The notes under the pieces were generated by a model. That model did not search any database and had not been told where the DNA came from. It was given only the letters and a program-made list of their open reading frames with translations. From Bacillus sp. FJAT-18017 (GTDB lineage Bacteria > Bacillota > Bacilli > Bacillales > Cytobacillaceae), in NCBI RefSeq assembly GCF_001278805.1, contig NZ_CP012602.1, positions 2,510,001 through 2,574,000 on the forward strand: a stretch of 64,000 nucleotides of DNA, written 5' to 3'. Every line of letters begins with the position of its first letter. Within the stretch, counting starts at the first letter, position 1. Of this stretch, positions 25,884 through 34,160 are shown piece after piece. Position numbers and translations under genes: made by a program.

Positions 25884-26396
25884 TCAGGACATATCCATCG
25901 AAACAGGCTTCATTGCTTCAAACGGATTTTTGCATGCTCGGCAGTAAAGAATGCTGCGACAGGCTGTAGGGCCAAAAATATTGTCAACTGTTGTATATGT
26001 GGATCCGCAAAACGGACAATCTGCTTCCCAGCCAAGGCCGTCCGGCAGCTGCCTTGGCGGAGGGGCAATCCCGAATTCCTTTAATTTCGTCCTGCCTTCC
26101 ATTGAAATCCGGTCGGTCGTCCATGGAACGGAATAGTTGAAGAGGACAGTTATCTCTTCAAACAGTCCTAGTGCTTCTATAGCTGTTTTTACATTTCCTT
26201 TAATAATGTCCAATGCAGGACAGCCGAGAAAAGTCGGGATAAGTTCAACTTTTGCCATTGAACCGGAAACCACAACCTCTTCTAGCATGCCGAGTTCGAC
26301 AATAGAGATGGAGGGTATTTCAGGATCCTTTACAGAATGAAGCGCTTTCAAAACTGCTTCTTCTCCTTGCGTTTTGTTTATGCCCAAAGCAGTCAT
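25884..26396 (-). CDS. paaD: Phenylacetyl-CoA epoxidase subunit PaaD
   Basis: 170 residues. The N-terminal MIP18/DUF59-like domain (VKDPEIPSISIVELGML, and PTFLGCPAL with Cys59) is followed by a C-terminal zinc ribbon with Cys127, Cys130, Cys152 and Cys155 (plus Cys146). PaaD is thought to help assemble the iron-sulfur or di-iron parts of the epoxidase. It follows paaC by 21 bases. The start is close to AAAAAAGG, so it could be slightly off. This is the last gene of the paaABCD block before a repeat array. Confidence 0.9.
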   Translation of the reverse strand: MTALGINKTQGEEAVLKALHSVKDPEIPSISIVELGMLEEVVVSGSMAKVELIPTFLGCPALDIIKGNVKTAIEALGLFEEITVLFNYSVPWTTDRISMEGRTKLKEFGIAPPPRQLPDGLGWEADCPFCGSTYTTVDNIFGPTACRSILYCRACKNPFEAMKPVSMDMS

Positions 26397-26417
26397 TCCT
26401 TTTTTAAATTAATCAAC

Positions 26418-27239
26418 CTACCAGCCTGCCGCTGGATCAAATCTGTATACCTCTGAGAGTACCTCAAGGGCATCTTCTAATTCTTGTGTATGCTCCCCAT
26501 TGCGGCCGCAAGAGCCATTTTTTCCAAAAACGTCAGGCAATGTAGTATGAAGAGATTCAAAGACATCCTTCATAACAGAATTCCATTGATTTTCAAGCAC
26601 GATGCTGGACTCAATCAAGCTGAGTTTTGTTATTTGGTCGGCCAGTGTTCCATAGGAAAAGATATCAGCAAAATCGGTGCAAACCTTCTTTATAGCTGCT
26701 TCCATCCTCCCCCTCGCTTCGCCGCCTGCTGACATTAGTTGAATAAACCATGTTTTCCAGTGCAAATGGTGATAATAAAGTTCCACATTCACCCTTCTTG
26801 CCGCATCTGCCAGAGGTACATACGATGAGTTCATCAGCGAGGACATTTTAATCCTTTTTGCAACAGTATAAAAATAGGAGCGGACAACAGCGAAGGCCCA
26901 ATCGTATTCGGGTTCAGTCAAGTAGGTCCCTGGTCCGTTCACTCGTTCCAGCAATATTGAATTTTTTCGTTCAGAAGCAGCCCTTCCGTGAGCAAGCTCG
27001 TCAACAGAACCTGCTCCAACGTCTTCAAGCAGCTGGTAAAATATCGCTGCGTGCCCCATCGTATCTTGGCTAATTGAAGCAAAGGCAATATCGGCCTCAA
27101 TATGCGGGGAGAGACCAAGCCATTCCGAACCGCGGTAGGCCGCAATAAAATCATCGTCGGCCAGCTGAAAAAGCAAGTCAATCAGCGCTTCTTTATACTC
27201 TTGTTTTTCAGCTGCCTGCTCCGGTGTTTGGATTTGCAC
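26418..27239 (-). CDS. paaC: Phenylacetyl-CoA epoxidase structural subunit PaaC
   Basis: Ferritin-like helical subunit that pairs with PaaA in the epoxidase but does not hold the active di-iron site. LLFQLADDDFIAAYRGSEWLGLSPHIEADIAFASISQDTMGHA (in pieces) is the PaaC signature, and a long helical C-terminal half follows. A longer frame reaches 27296, but a GTG at 27239 lies nine bases after GGGGAGGTG, giving 273 residues, near the family norm. The start therefore overlaps the paaB end by 32 bases. Confidence 0.9.
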   Translation of the reverse strand: MQIQTPEQAAEKQEYKEALIDLLFQLADDDFIAAYRGSEWLGLSPHIEADIAFASISQDTMGHAAIFYQLLEDVGAGSVDELAHGRAASERKNSILLERVNGPGTYLTEPEYDWAFAVVRSYFYTVAKRIKMSSLMNSSYVPLADAARRVNVELYYHHLHWKTWFIQLMSAGGEARGRMEAAIKKVCTDFADIFSYGTLADQITKLSLIESSIVLENQWNSVMKDVFESLHTTLPDVFGKNGSCGRNGEHTQELEDALEVLSEVYRFDPAAGW

Positions 27240-27582
27240 CTTTTTCAACACCTCCCCATGACATGATTTCTTTCTCATCAAGCATTTCCTGTTCATACTT
27301 GCGCCATTTCTTTTTCAGATAGCCGTAGCCCTTTGTATTCCGGTATTCCTTATTATCGAGACGCTTTAAGGAGTCCTTCTCTTCGGGTGTCATTTTGCGG
27401 ATGTCGCTCCTCTTGACCACCCAGATATCGGCAACCGGTTCCCGTCGCATGAAGTTTTCCTGCGCCATAACAAGTGCTAATTCCTTGTTTGGTGCTAGCA
27501 GCGAAAACTGATATTGCATTGGCGCGGTATCCGACCGCTTGCTGAACACCTCGAACTCCTGGTAAAACTGTTCATTTGCCAA
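27208..27582 (-). CDS. paaB: Phenylacetyl-CoA epoxidase subunit PaaB
   Basis: 124 residues. Small subunit needed for the PaaABC complex. YQEFEVFSKRSDTAPMQYQFSLLAPN and ALVMAQENFMRREPVADIWVV (read as blocks) are diagnostic; the C-terminal part is longer than in E. coli PaaB, as in other Firmicutes. It begins at a TTG eight bases after GGAGGG. It lies between paaA (33 bases) and paaC (overlap), so the block is a single operon. Confidence 0.9.
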   Translation of the reverse strand: MANEQFYQEFEVFSKRSDTAPMQYQFSLLAPNKELALVMAQENFMRREPVADIWVVKRSDIRKMTPEEKDSLKRLDNKEYRNTKGYGYLKKKWRKYEQEMLDEKEIMSWGGVEKGANPNTGAGS

Positions 27583-27615
27583 TAAATTGTCCCTCCTTCC
27601 CCATTCATGCTTAGA

Positions 27616-28563
27616 TCAGGAAACTGGTGCGCCTAAAGCTGCTCTTACCCATGCGTTCGTTTCATAAGAGATTTTTCTCAGCCGGAGCCGGGCTTCCGAT
27701 TTTGGTCCTTTGTTTTTAATGATGTCCTTGAACCTGCTCCAATCTGGCTGTCGATAAATCCACTGTCCTGTTTCCTTGTCAAATCTCATGGTTGGGTCTG
27801 GTACTGTAAGGCCTAGTGATAGCAGGCGCGGGATATATTTTGTGAAGAAATCCTGGCGCAGCTGCTCATTCGTTTTTGAACGGATTTTATATTTGATTGT
27901 GATATCCTGCTTCGATGTCCCGGTCGTTGACGCATCCCCGGGGCCGAAAAACATGAGTAGCGATTCCCACCACCGGTCAATTGATTCTTGAATCATCGCG
28001 CGCTGTTCGGGGGTTCCTTCAGCGAGAGCAATTATAATAGATTCTCCGTGCTGTGCATGAAATACCTCTTCCGCACAGATCCGTTTCAATGCGCGGGCAT
28101 ACGGCCCATAAGACGCATCGAGCATATTCGTTTGAGTGATGATAGCCGCCCCGTCCACAAGCCAGCCAATGAGACCTGCATCAGCCCAGGTCGGAGCTTC
28201 CATATGAAAGACATTATGAAATTTAAGGTCGCCGTTAAAAAGATCTTGCATGATAGATTCACGATTTTTTCCGTAAGGCTTCATCAAATCCTCCGCCACT
28301 CTCAGCAAAAGCTGGCCATGGCCCATTTCATCCTGAACCTTTGCCATAATTCCCAGCTTTCTCTTTATTGAAGGTGCCTTGGGAACCCATTCCTTTTCAG
28401 GCAGCGCACCCATGATCTCGCTAATTCCATGCATGGAGATGAGTTTGATAAGTGTTTTTCTGTATTCGTCCGGCATCCAATCATCGGCTTCAATCTTTTC
28501 CCCGGCTTCAATCCGCATCATGAAATTAGCCATCAACACCTGCTCCGAAGCTGTCAATTCCAT
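27616..28563 (-). CDS. paaA: Phenylacetyl-CoA epoxidase catalytic subunit PaaA
   Basis: 315 residues. Di-iron monooxygenase subunit that epoxidises the ring of phenylacetyl-CoA. The ferritin-like fold shows DEMGHGQLLLRVAEDL and EEVFHAQHGESII with the carboxylate/His ligands, and the later PDPTMRFDKETGQW block. The ATG at 28563 directly touches GGGAGGG, too close; a TTG two codons later (28557) has ideal spacing and may be the real start. First gene of the paa operon. No PaaE reductase gene follows, so the electron donor is encoded elsewhere. Confidence 0.93.
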   Translation of the reverse strand: MELTASEQVLMANFMMRIEAGEKIEADDWMPDEYRKTLIKLISMHGISEIMGALPEKEWVPKAPSIKRKLGIMAKVQDEMGHGQLLLRVAEDLMKPYGKNRESIMQDLFNGDLKFHNVFHMEAPTWADAGLIGWLVDGAAIITQTNMLDASYGPYARALKRICAEEVFHAQHGESIIIALAEGTPEQRAMIQESIDRWWESLLMFFGPGDASTTGTSKQDITIKYKIRSKTNEQLRQDFFTKYIPRLLSLGLTVPDPTMRFDKETGQWIYRQPDWSRFKDIIKNKGPKSEARLRLRKISYETNAWVRAALGAPVS

Positions 28564-28583
28564 CCCTCCCGAATGATTTATAT

Positions 28584-28659
28584 GACGTTAATTTATCGGA
28601 TATAAATAATTGTGTTATATATTTATTACAAAAATAACGTCTTGATAGTGAAAAGTCAA
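28584..28659 (-). promoter_or_regulatory. paa operon promoter with possible PaaX operator
   Basis: TTGACT (complement of 28654-28659), 17 bases and TATTTT (complement of 28631-28636) make a promoter about 70 bases upstream of paaA. A 7-bp inverted repeat, GACGTTA at 28584-28590 and TAACGTC at 28635-28641, brackets the AT-rich start region and overlaps the -10. That placement suits a repressor such as PaaX, but the site is inferred. Confidence 0.5.
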
Positions 28660-28788
28660 ATAATAATTCAGAAAATTTATTTAAATTTTTAACGAGGTTT
28701 TTCTACGGGGAAAAATAGTGCTTTAATAACATGAGAAGCTTTGGAGGATAAATGAAAGATTACACGATTAAGCACATGCAATTTGCAT

Positions 28789-28818
28789 AAAAAAGACCCT
28801 TCACTAATTTGTGAAGGG
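28789..28818 (-). terminator. Terminator after the 39-residue gene
   Basis: CCCTTCAC and GTGAAGGG pair around a six-base loop, and the minus strand continues with TCTTTTTT. Confidence 0.85.
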
Positions 28819-28861
28819 CAAAAGTTTATCTATAGAAAGAGGGTGAGAAACTAAGGTTAAC

Positions 28862-28981
28862 TTAATTGGTTTCAAGAAATAAATCGAGTTCAACATGGAC
28901 AATCTCGAAATTCCCGGCCTCATCTTCGAGTTCTGAACTTTCTTCAAGCAATGCGTCAATATCAATCTTGGCGATTTCCAT
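28862..28981 (-). CDS. Small acidic protein, 39 residues
   Basis: A short frame begins MEIAKIDIDALLEESS and ends VELDLFLETN. It has a strong AUGGAGGUG ribosome site and is closed by its own terminator, which argues that it is a real gene despite its size. About a third of residues are Asp or Glu, and there is no Cys or transmembrane segment. I do not recognise the family. It lies between the TerC gene terminator and the paa promoter region. Confidence 0.55.
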   Translation of the reverse strand: MEIAKIDIDALLEESSELEDEAGNFEIVHVELDLFLETN

Positions 28982-29049
28982 GCTGCACCTCCATTCGCTT
29001 CTTTTGCCATATTCTTCGAAGGTAATCTGGCTTTTTGGGGGGCAGAAAA

Positions 29050-29081
29050 TAAAAAAAGCGGAATCTTTTTAGATTCCACTT
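29050..29081 (-). terminator. Terminator of the TerC-family operon
   Basis: GGAATC and GATTCC (extended by AAG/CTT around a mismatch) pair, and the minus strand ends in a run of seven T. Confidence 0.8.
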
Positions 29082-29132
29082 ATTTATTACAGTATGGCCA
29101 TAAACGATAAACGGCACTTCCGCTTTTATTCT

Positions 29133-29810
29133 TTAATTTTGATGCTGTTGCTGAAGCTTTTTCTGTTTCATTTTGCCAAAGAAGACTACGGCGACAACGG
29201 CGAGAAGTTCGAGACCGTATGTTAAGGCTGGGTTAGAATCAAAGAAAGGTTTCATAAACGGCTCTTCAGTTATCATTTTTGCTGCTGTGTATGCGAGGAC
29301 GGCTGAACCAATCGTAATGATGATTGGAAAACGCTCCATCCATTTCAAGATAATTGTACTTCCCCATACAACAATTGGAATTGAAATCAACAGTCCCAGG
29401 ATGACAAGGAGTGGTTCCCCTTCCGCAGCACCGGCTACTGCGAGGACGTTATCGAGGCCCATTAAAGCATCAGCAACAATAATTGTCCAAATGGCTCCCC
29501 AAAAAGTAGTTTGGGCTTTAACCTCGTGGCCACTTTCCTCGGTCAGCAGTTTATAGGCTATTCCGAGCAATAATATCCCGCCAACAAGGCGAAGCCCTGG
29601 TATCATTAACAGATAAACGACAAGAATGGTTGCGGTAGCCCGTATGACAATCGCACCAACTGTTCCCCATATAATTGCTTGTTTTTGCTGGTTTTTTGGA
29701 AGGTTTCGTGCGGCAAGACCAATTACAATTGCATTATCCCCTGCAAGTACAAGGTCAATAATAATTAGTGAACCCAATGCTGCCCAAAACTCCGGTGAAA
29801 ATAATTCCAT
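29133..29810 (-). CDS. TerC family membrane protein (YjbE type)
   Basis: About 225 residues with seven predicted membrane helices. The two charged repeats IDLVLAGDNAIVIGLAAR (near 20-37) and VADALMGLDNVLAVAG (near 115-130) are the TerC signature and likely line a metal path. Relatives in Bacillus (YceF, YkoY, YjbE) are linked to Mn(II) export or metallation of secreted enzymes. The ATG at 29810 has GGAG ten bases upstream; a TTG two codons earlier is the alternative. A yybP-ykoY riboswitch precedes its operon, supporting a manganese role. Confidence 0.88.
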   Translation of the reverse strand: MELFSPEFWAALGSLIIIDLVLAGDNAIVIGLAARNLPKNQQKQAIIWGTVGAIVIRATATILVVYLLMIPGLRLVGGILLLGIAYKLLTEESGHEVKAQTTFWGAIWTIIVADALMGLDNVLAVAGAAEGEPLLVILGLLISIPIVVWGSTIILKWMERFPIIITIGSAVLAYTAAKMITEEPFMKPFFDSNPALTYGLELLAVVAVVFFGKMKQKKLQQQHQN

Positions 29811-29855
29811 ACTCAAATCACTCCATGATCTTAATGTTTACATTGAAACTGAAAC

Positions 29856-30137
29856 TCATTCAATTTCCATCCCATGCTTTTGCCTTAATGAATCTGGTGC
29901 CAGCTTGATGATTTGCTGAAAGACAAATAATAGAATTCCAACATCATCAATCAATCCGAACATTGTTAAAAAGTCAGGAATCAAATCGATAGGCAATAAA
30001 AAGTAGCCAATGATCAGCCCTGCCGACAGCAGCTTCTTTTTAAAGGAAACATGGCCGGATTTGAAGAAGTCCATTAAAAAGGGACCAAACTTCCTTACTT
30101 TGAAAACTAATCTGATTCTTTTCCAAACCTTTCTCAT
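29856..30137 (-). CDS. DUF1232 (YkvA-like) membrane protein
   Basis: 93 residues. A basic N-terminus is followed by a hydrophobic segment with the DUF1232 hallmark YFLLPIDLIPDFLTMFGLIDDVGIL (read as PIDLIPDF then GLIDD). Function unknown. It is the first gene after the manganese riboswitch and lies 39-45 bases above the TerC-family gene, so both should respond to manganese. The start has GAGGTG upstream. Confidence 0.82.
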   Translation of the reverse strand: MRKVWKRIRLVFKVRKFGPFLMDFFKSGHVSFKKKLLSAGLIIGYFLLPIDLIPDFLTMFGLIDDVGILLFVFQQIIKLAPDSLRQKHGMEIE

Positions 30138-30324
30138 TTAAACACCTCAATGATAAGCAATCCTATGTACTATTTCCCTTTATCGAAAATAGATAAAACT
30201 GCATATTTTTCCAATGCACCCACCTATGTTAACTCGGGCTTAGCTTATTAAAAAGGAGAATGAATACAAGCTTGGCATTGAAACTGGCTAAATTACAAAG
30301 AAGAAGATGTACTGTTATGCAAAC

Positions 30325-30437
30325 AAAAAGACCCTTACCGGTATGCGGTAAAGGTCTCGCTTACAACTGACGGTTGCCAGCAAAGCCGGGGTACACCCGT
30401 CGTGACGACTTTGCTGTCTTAGCTACTCCCCTTTAAG
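30325..30437 (-). ncRNA. yybP-ykoY manganese riboswitch with terminator
   Basis: Read on the minus strand, the element opens AAAGGGGAGUAGCUA, continues with paired arms CAGCAAAG / CUUUGCUG, contains GUCGUCACGACGG and GUACCCCGGC, and ends with GCAACC. These are landmarks of the Mn(II)-sensing yybP-ykoY aptamer. A terminator stem follows (GACC.UUACCG with CGGUAA.GGUC, then UUUUU), so metal binding can switch readthrough into the DUF1232-TerC operon. The start lies next to a clear promoter at 30451-30479. Confidence 0.9.
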
Positions 30438-30450
30438 GACTATGTTATTT

Positions 30451-30479
30451 ATTTTAGATTCCGAAGCTTTTTCCGTCAA
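30451..30479 (-). promoter_or_regulatory. Sigma-A promoter of the riboswitch operon
   Basis: TTGACG (complement of 30474-30479), 17 bases and TAAAAT (complement of 30451-30456) place the transcript start a few bases ahead of the aptamer. Confidence 0.75.
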
Positions 30480-30515
30480 GAGAAATTACTTAAATTTCCC
30501 ATATGTTTGTTCAAA

Positions 30516-33500
30516 TTAGTTCCAGCCTTTAAGCGCATTTGTAACCTTTTGTTTCAATTTCTCGCCAATGGGTTCTCCGCCACTTTCTCCCCTTTGTTTA
30601 TTCCACTCATTGAAGGAGGCAATTCCGATTAACAAAGTGCCTGCTACTAACAAATAACCCCACCAAGGCAGATTCCCCCAGAACGGACGGGTTTGAAGGA
30701 AAACATTCAACAACAGTACACCGGCTCCTATAAAGAAGTAGGATTTTATCCTGAGGAACATTCCGGTAAGCAATGATACTAGTGAAAGCGTTCCTAAAAT
30801 AAGCGCATCATAAACAGTGGAACTCGCAAGCCCATCCTGGATAAGCAAAATCGCCGTAATCAGCAGCGCTGCCCACTGAAGGTTGCTGGTCACATTGAGG
30901 TATCTTCCCTTCATTGCCCTTCGAAGGAAGATTGCCAATGCAACGAGTGGCAGTACCCAAGCTTCTCTTTCGAAAAGGGCTGGTATATCAAAGCGTCCAA
31001 TGAACTCATAATATGGCTGAAGCAGGATCACTCCTGTTGCGGCAGGTACGAAGAAGCCAATAGCTCTGTCAACACGGCTCTTTTGCAGCCATACGGTAAT
31101 AGCGATGAACAATCCAGGCAACGGAGCCATCCAGAGTGCCTTATCTGCAAACTGATACATATAGGTGAAGTAAAGGAATGAAACGATTGTATACGAGTCA
31201 ATTTCAAGCTTTTTAAAATCCCCAATTCCCTGATAAAGTTTTGAATAGACATACTTACCTGCTGCCACATGGACCAGGCCTGCGGCACCTGCCGCAATGA
31301 AGATTAATGTGTCTGAAAAAGACGAACCAGCGGCAAATTCTATTGAGGCAAAAAATATTAGCAGCAGTGGAACAAATCCAAGTACATCCAGTTTGTTTTT
31401 GTGAAGGAATAGCAGAGTTACAATTCCGTAAAGAACTGTTACGGTGAACACTAGCTGTGTAAATGGGTAGGTAAAGCACATAAACCCAATACCTAACATT
31501 GAGAACCCGGAAATATAAAAGGCTGCCCATTCCTTTACTTTTCCTTTTAACAACATCCAGCTAAATATAAATATCATGCTGGCAATCGGGAATTCATAGT
31601 TCCCGTAATAGCCGTCAATAGAAAAATCGAGGACCTTGTATACGGATATAAATACTGTGGTATAAGCGGCATACAAGAAAATAATCTTTTTCCTTAAGTC
31701 TTCGGTCAGAAGGCTGCTGATTGTGTAAATTGCGATTGCCATAAGGAAACTGAGTAAAGACCAATCAGAATCGACCGCCCAGGACAGCGCCAAAGTGAAG
31801 GGCAATACTAGATGGCCAAGCCATCCAAATCCCCAATAAAGAAGTCGATTCCTATTCCTAAAACCAAGTGAAAGCAGCAGCAAGAACACTGCCCCGCCAG
31901 GTATGATAATCGAGTTTATTGAATTTGAAAGCTGAAGCTGACCATTAGCCGATGCTGCTGCCGAAAAATAAAAACCTAGGACAACAACACCCAGCAAAAT
32001 TGAAGACCACTGTTGCGTATGCCGTTTAAACAGAATCCAATAACAAAGAATTCCTCCAAGCATAAGTCCGGGACGGACCCAATCAGGATCGCTGCCACCG
32101 CTGCTCAGCAACAAAATCCCTAATGTATACATCCCCTGCCCTATATAAAAGAAGGTCTTTTCAAGTTCACTGTCACGTGTTTTCAAAACAATAATGGATA
32201 CTAGGAGCAGGATTGCACCTGAGATTCCAAAATATACAGGGAATCCAAGGTCTATATCTATAAATGCATTTTGAATCCCTGCCCTTTGCCAAAAGGCTAT
32301 AACCGACAATCCGAACGAAAGAGGTGCTGCCCAGGCTGCCACGTACTTAACAACCGCTCTGTCATCCAGTTTCCTCAGCACAAGCACGGCAGCACCAAAA
32401 AACAATAGCATAATCCCAAGTTCCAGCCATTCCTGAAACCCCTGGGCGAGAATTATAGAAAACAGCATTGCTGTTGAGCCAAGTTCCCTCGCTGGTTGCC
32501 TTAGAATATTAATAGGCTTTTTCGTACCAAGCCAGCCAATTAGCCCAAACAGCAGTAACCCAGCTGTAAAAATAGCTGACTGAAAGCTTATTTCAAGCAC
32601 ATAGGTATCGAACAGCCCCGCAGCTTCAAAAAAAGCAGAACCAAGGAAGGCGGCACTTAAATATGGAAACAATCGTTTCTTTTCAATAGAGAATAGGAAT
32701 AAGAAATTTCCCGCAATAATCAAATAGGCAATTAGGAGGACGATTGATGCTTCTCCCCCCCTTACCAGGAAGCCTTCAATTGTAATATACAAAAAGGCGA
32801 GAATGGAAACTGCGGCACTTGTATATCTGAACGCACGTTCTAGCAAGAAGGCTCCTTTTAATGCTTTTGGTACAAAAACAAATCCAAATGCAAGCAGCGC
32901 ATAAAAAATCGCATCAACTGCTTCAAAAACCGAATGTTCTATTAGCTGGTACGCACCATAAACAATCATCGCGCTGAATATGAAATGATATTCCTTTTTG
33001 CCACTGACAAACATCATCGACAGATAGACAAGAGCTGTCAGAATCAAATTGAAGCTATAGAAAAGTTCATTATCATAAAAGAACAGCATTAACAAAGTTG
33101 AAAGAATCAAATTGGCCTGAATGTAGACCGGGAATTCATTTGCAAAAATCTTAAGCAACTCGCGATTACGGTATGTGAAATATACAAAAATGAACAATGC
33201 ATTATAAAGCATGATTCCCAGATAAAAATAGTCGATCCCCAGCTTTAATGCTGCCAGCAGGAAACCCGCAGCGAAAGAAAACGCAACGAATGAGAACCAG
33301 ACGAAAAGCCTGGATGATCTCTTTTTCGCAAAAGCAATATAAACAAGTGCTGGGAAAAAGCTGCCTAAAAAACCAAGAAAGAACTTTCCTTCCCCATCAA
33401 CTGATAAATAAGAACCTAGCAGACCAAACCATCCGAGGGACAGGACAAAAATTGGTAAAAACAAACTGCCGAGGATGATAAATGCGAACGCTGTCCTTTG

Positions 33501-33995
33501 AATTTTCAGCACTTTTTCCGAAAGATAAGCAAACCCAAAGAATACCAGAGAGACAAGAGCGATGGAACTGCTCTTCATAAGTGAGCTCATTGACTCCCAA
33601 TTGCTTGTTGCAACAAACAAGCCGCCAATTAAAAGGAATATAACGCCGATGTTTAACAGCCAGCTAATATTGCGCTCACGGATTTGTTCAGATGTAAGTA
33701 CCTTTTTAGGTTTTGGCACGTATTTGGGCGTTGCAGGGAGTTCGACTTTTCCAGCAGAAGGCTCTGCTGTTTTCTTGACCGTAGGTTTTGGATACAGCTG
33801 AACAGGAGTCTTGGGTTGAGAACTGATCTGGTCAGTCTCTTGCAATGCATCCTGCTCCAAAAGGTCGAGATGATACTGCAGATGTGCTTTGCCAACGTCA
33901 TTGGCAGTTTCAGGCTCGATATATCCTTTGTTTCTCATATCAAATAGTACTTTTCTAAAAAGCTGTCTCTCTTCTTCTCTCTTATTAGGCTCCAT
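30516..33995 (-). CDS. Very large polytopic membrane protein, function unknown
   Basis: 1159 residues. A soluble, charged N-terminus (about 1-110, ending in a Pro/Lys-rich linker PKPKKVLTSEQIRERNISW) is followed by more than 30 hydrophobic segments to near the C-terminus. The region after ERNISWLLNIGVIFLLIGGLF resembles the DUF2157/SCO7613-type integral membrane proteins of Firmicutes and Actinobacteria. No transporter, glycosyltransferase or protease motif is evident. It has its own ribosome site GGGGGA, and stands alone between the riboswitch promoter and the divergent dipeptidase gene. It may have a cell-envelope role; this is a guess. Confidence 0.75.
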   Translation of the reverse strand: MEPNKREEERQLFRKVLFDMRNKGYIEPETANDVGKAHLQYHLDLLEQDALQETDQISSQPKTPVQLYPKPTVKKTAEPSAGKVELPATPKYVPKPKKVLTSEQIRERNISWLLNIGVIFLLIGGLFVATSNWESMSSLMKSSSIALVSLVFFGFAYLSEKVLKIQRTAFAFIILGSLFLPIFVLSLGWFGLLGSYLSVDGEGKFFLGFLGSFFPALVYIAFAKKRSSRLFVWFSFVAFSFAAGFLLAALKLGIDYFYLGIMLYNALFIFVYFTYRNRELLKIFANEFPVYIQANLILSTLLMLFFYDNELFYSFNLILTALVYLSMMFVSGKKEYHFIFSAMIVYGAYQLIEHSVFEAVDAIFYALLAFGFVFVPKALKGAFLLERAFRYTSAAVSILAFLYITIEGFLVRGGEASIVLLIAYLIIAGNFLFLFSIEKKRLFPYLSAAFLGSAFFEAAGLFDTYVLEISFQSAIFTAGLLLFGLIGWLGTKKPINILRQPARELGSTAMLFSIILAQGFQEWLELGIMLLFFGAAVLVLRKLDDRAVVKYVAAWAAPLSFGLSVIAFWQRAGIQNAFIDIDLGFPVYFGISGAILLLVSIIVLKTRDSELEKTFFYIGQGMYTLGILLLSSGGSDPDWVRPGLMLGGILCYWILFKRHTQQWSSILLGVVVLGFYFSAAASANGQLQLSNSINSIIIPGGAVFLLLLSLGFRNRNRLLYWGFGWLGHLVLPFTLALSWAVDSDWSLLSFLMAIAIYTISSLLTEDLRKKIIFLYAAYTTVFISVYKVLDFSIDGYYGNYEFPIASMIFIFSWMLLKGKVKEWAAFYISGFSMLGIGFMCFTYPFTQLVFTVTVLYGIVTLLFLHKNKLDVLGFVPLLLIFFASIEFAAGSSFSDTLIFIAAGAAGLVHVAAGKYVYSKLYQGIGDFKKLEIDSYTIVSFLYFTYMYQFADKALWMAPLPGLFIAITVWLQKSRVDRAIGFFVPAATGVILLQPYYEFIGRFDIPALFEREAWVLPLVALAIFLRRAMKGRYLNVTSNLQWAALLITAILLIQDGLASSTVYDALILGTLSLVSLLTGMFLRIKSYFFIGAGVLLLNVFLQTRPFWGNLPWWGYLLVAGTLLIGIASFNEWNKQRGESGGEPIGEKLKQKVTNALKGWN

Positions 33996-34160
33996 AATGC
34001 ATCCCCCTGAAAAACTATGTAGTTTACCTAAAATTTACTCCTTAAGTGTAATTTTACACATCTAAACTCAATTTTCAATCTTTTTTTAAAAAATGTATAA
34101 TTAAAAGGTGTTTTTCTTTCGGGTATAGAAGTTTAAAATGATAGCAAAGGAGGAATTCAA

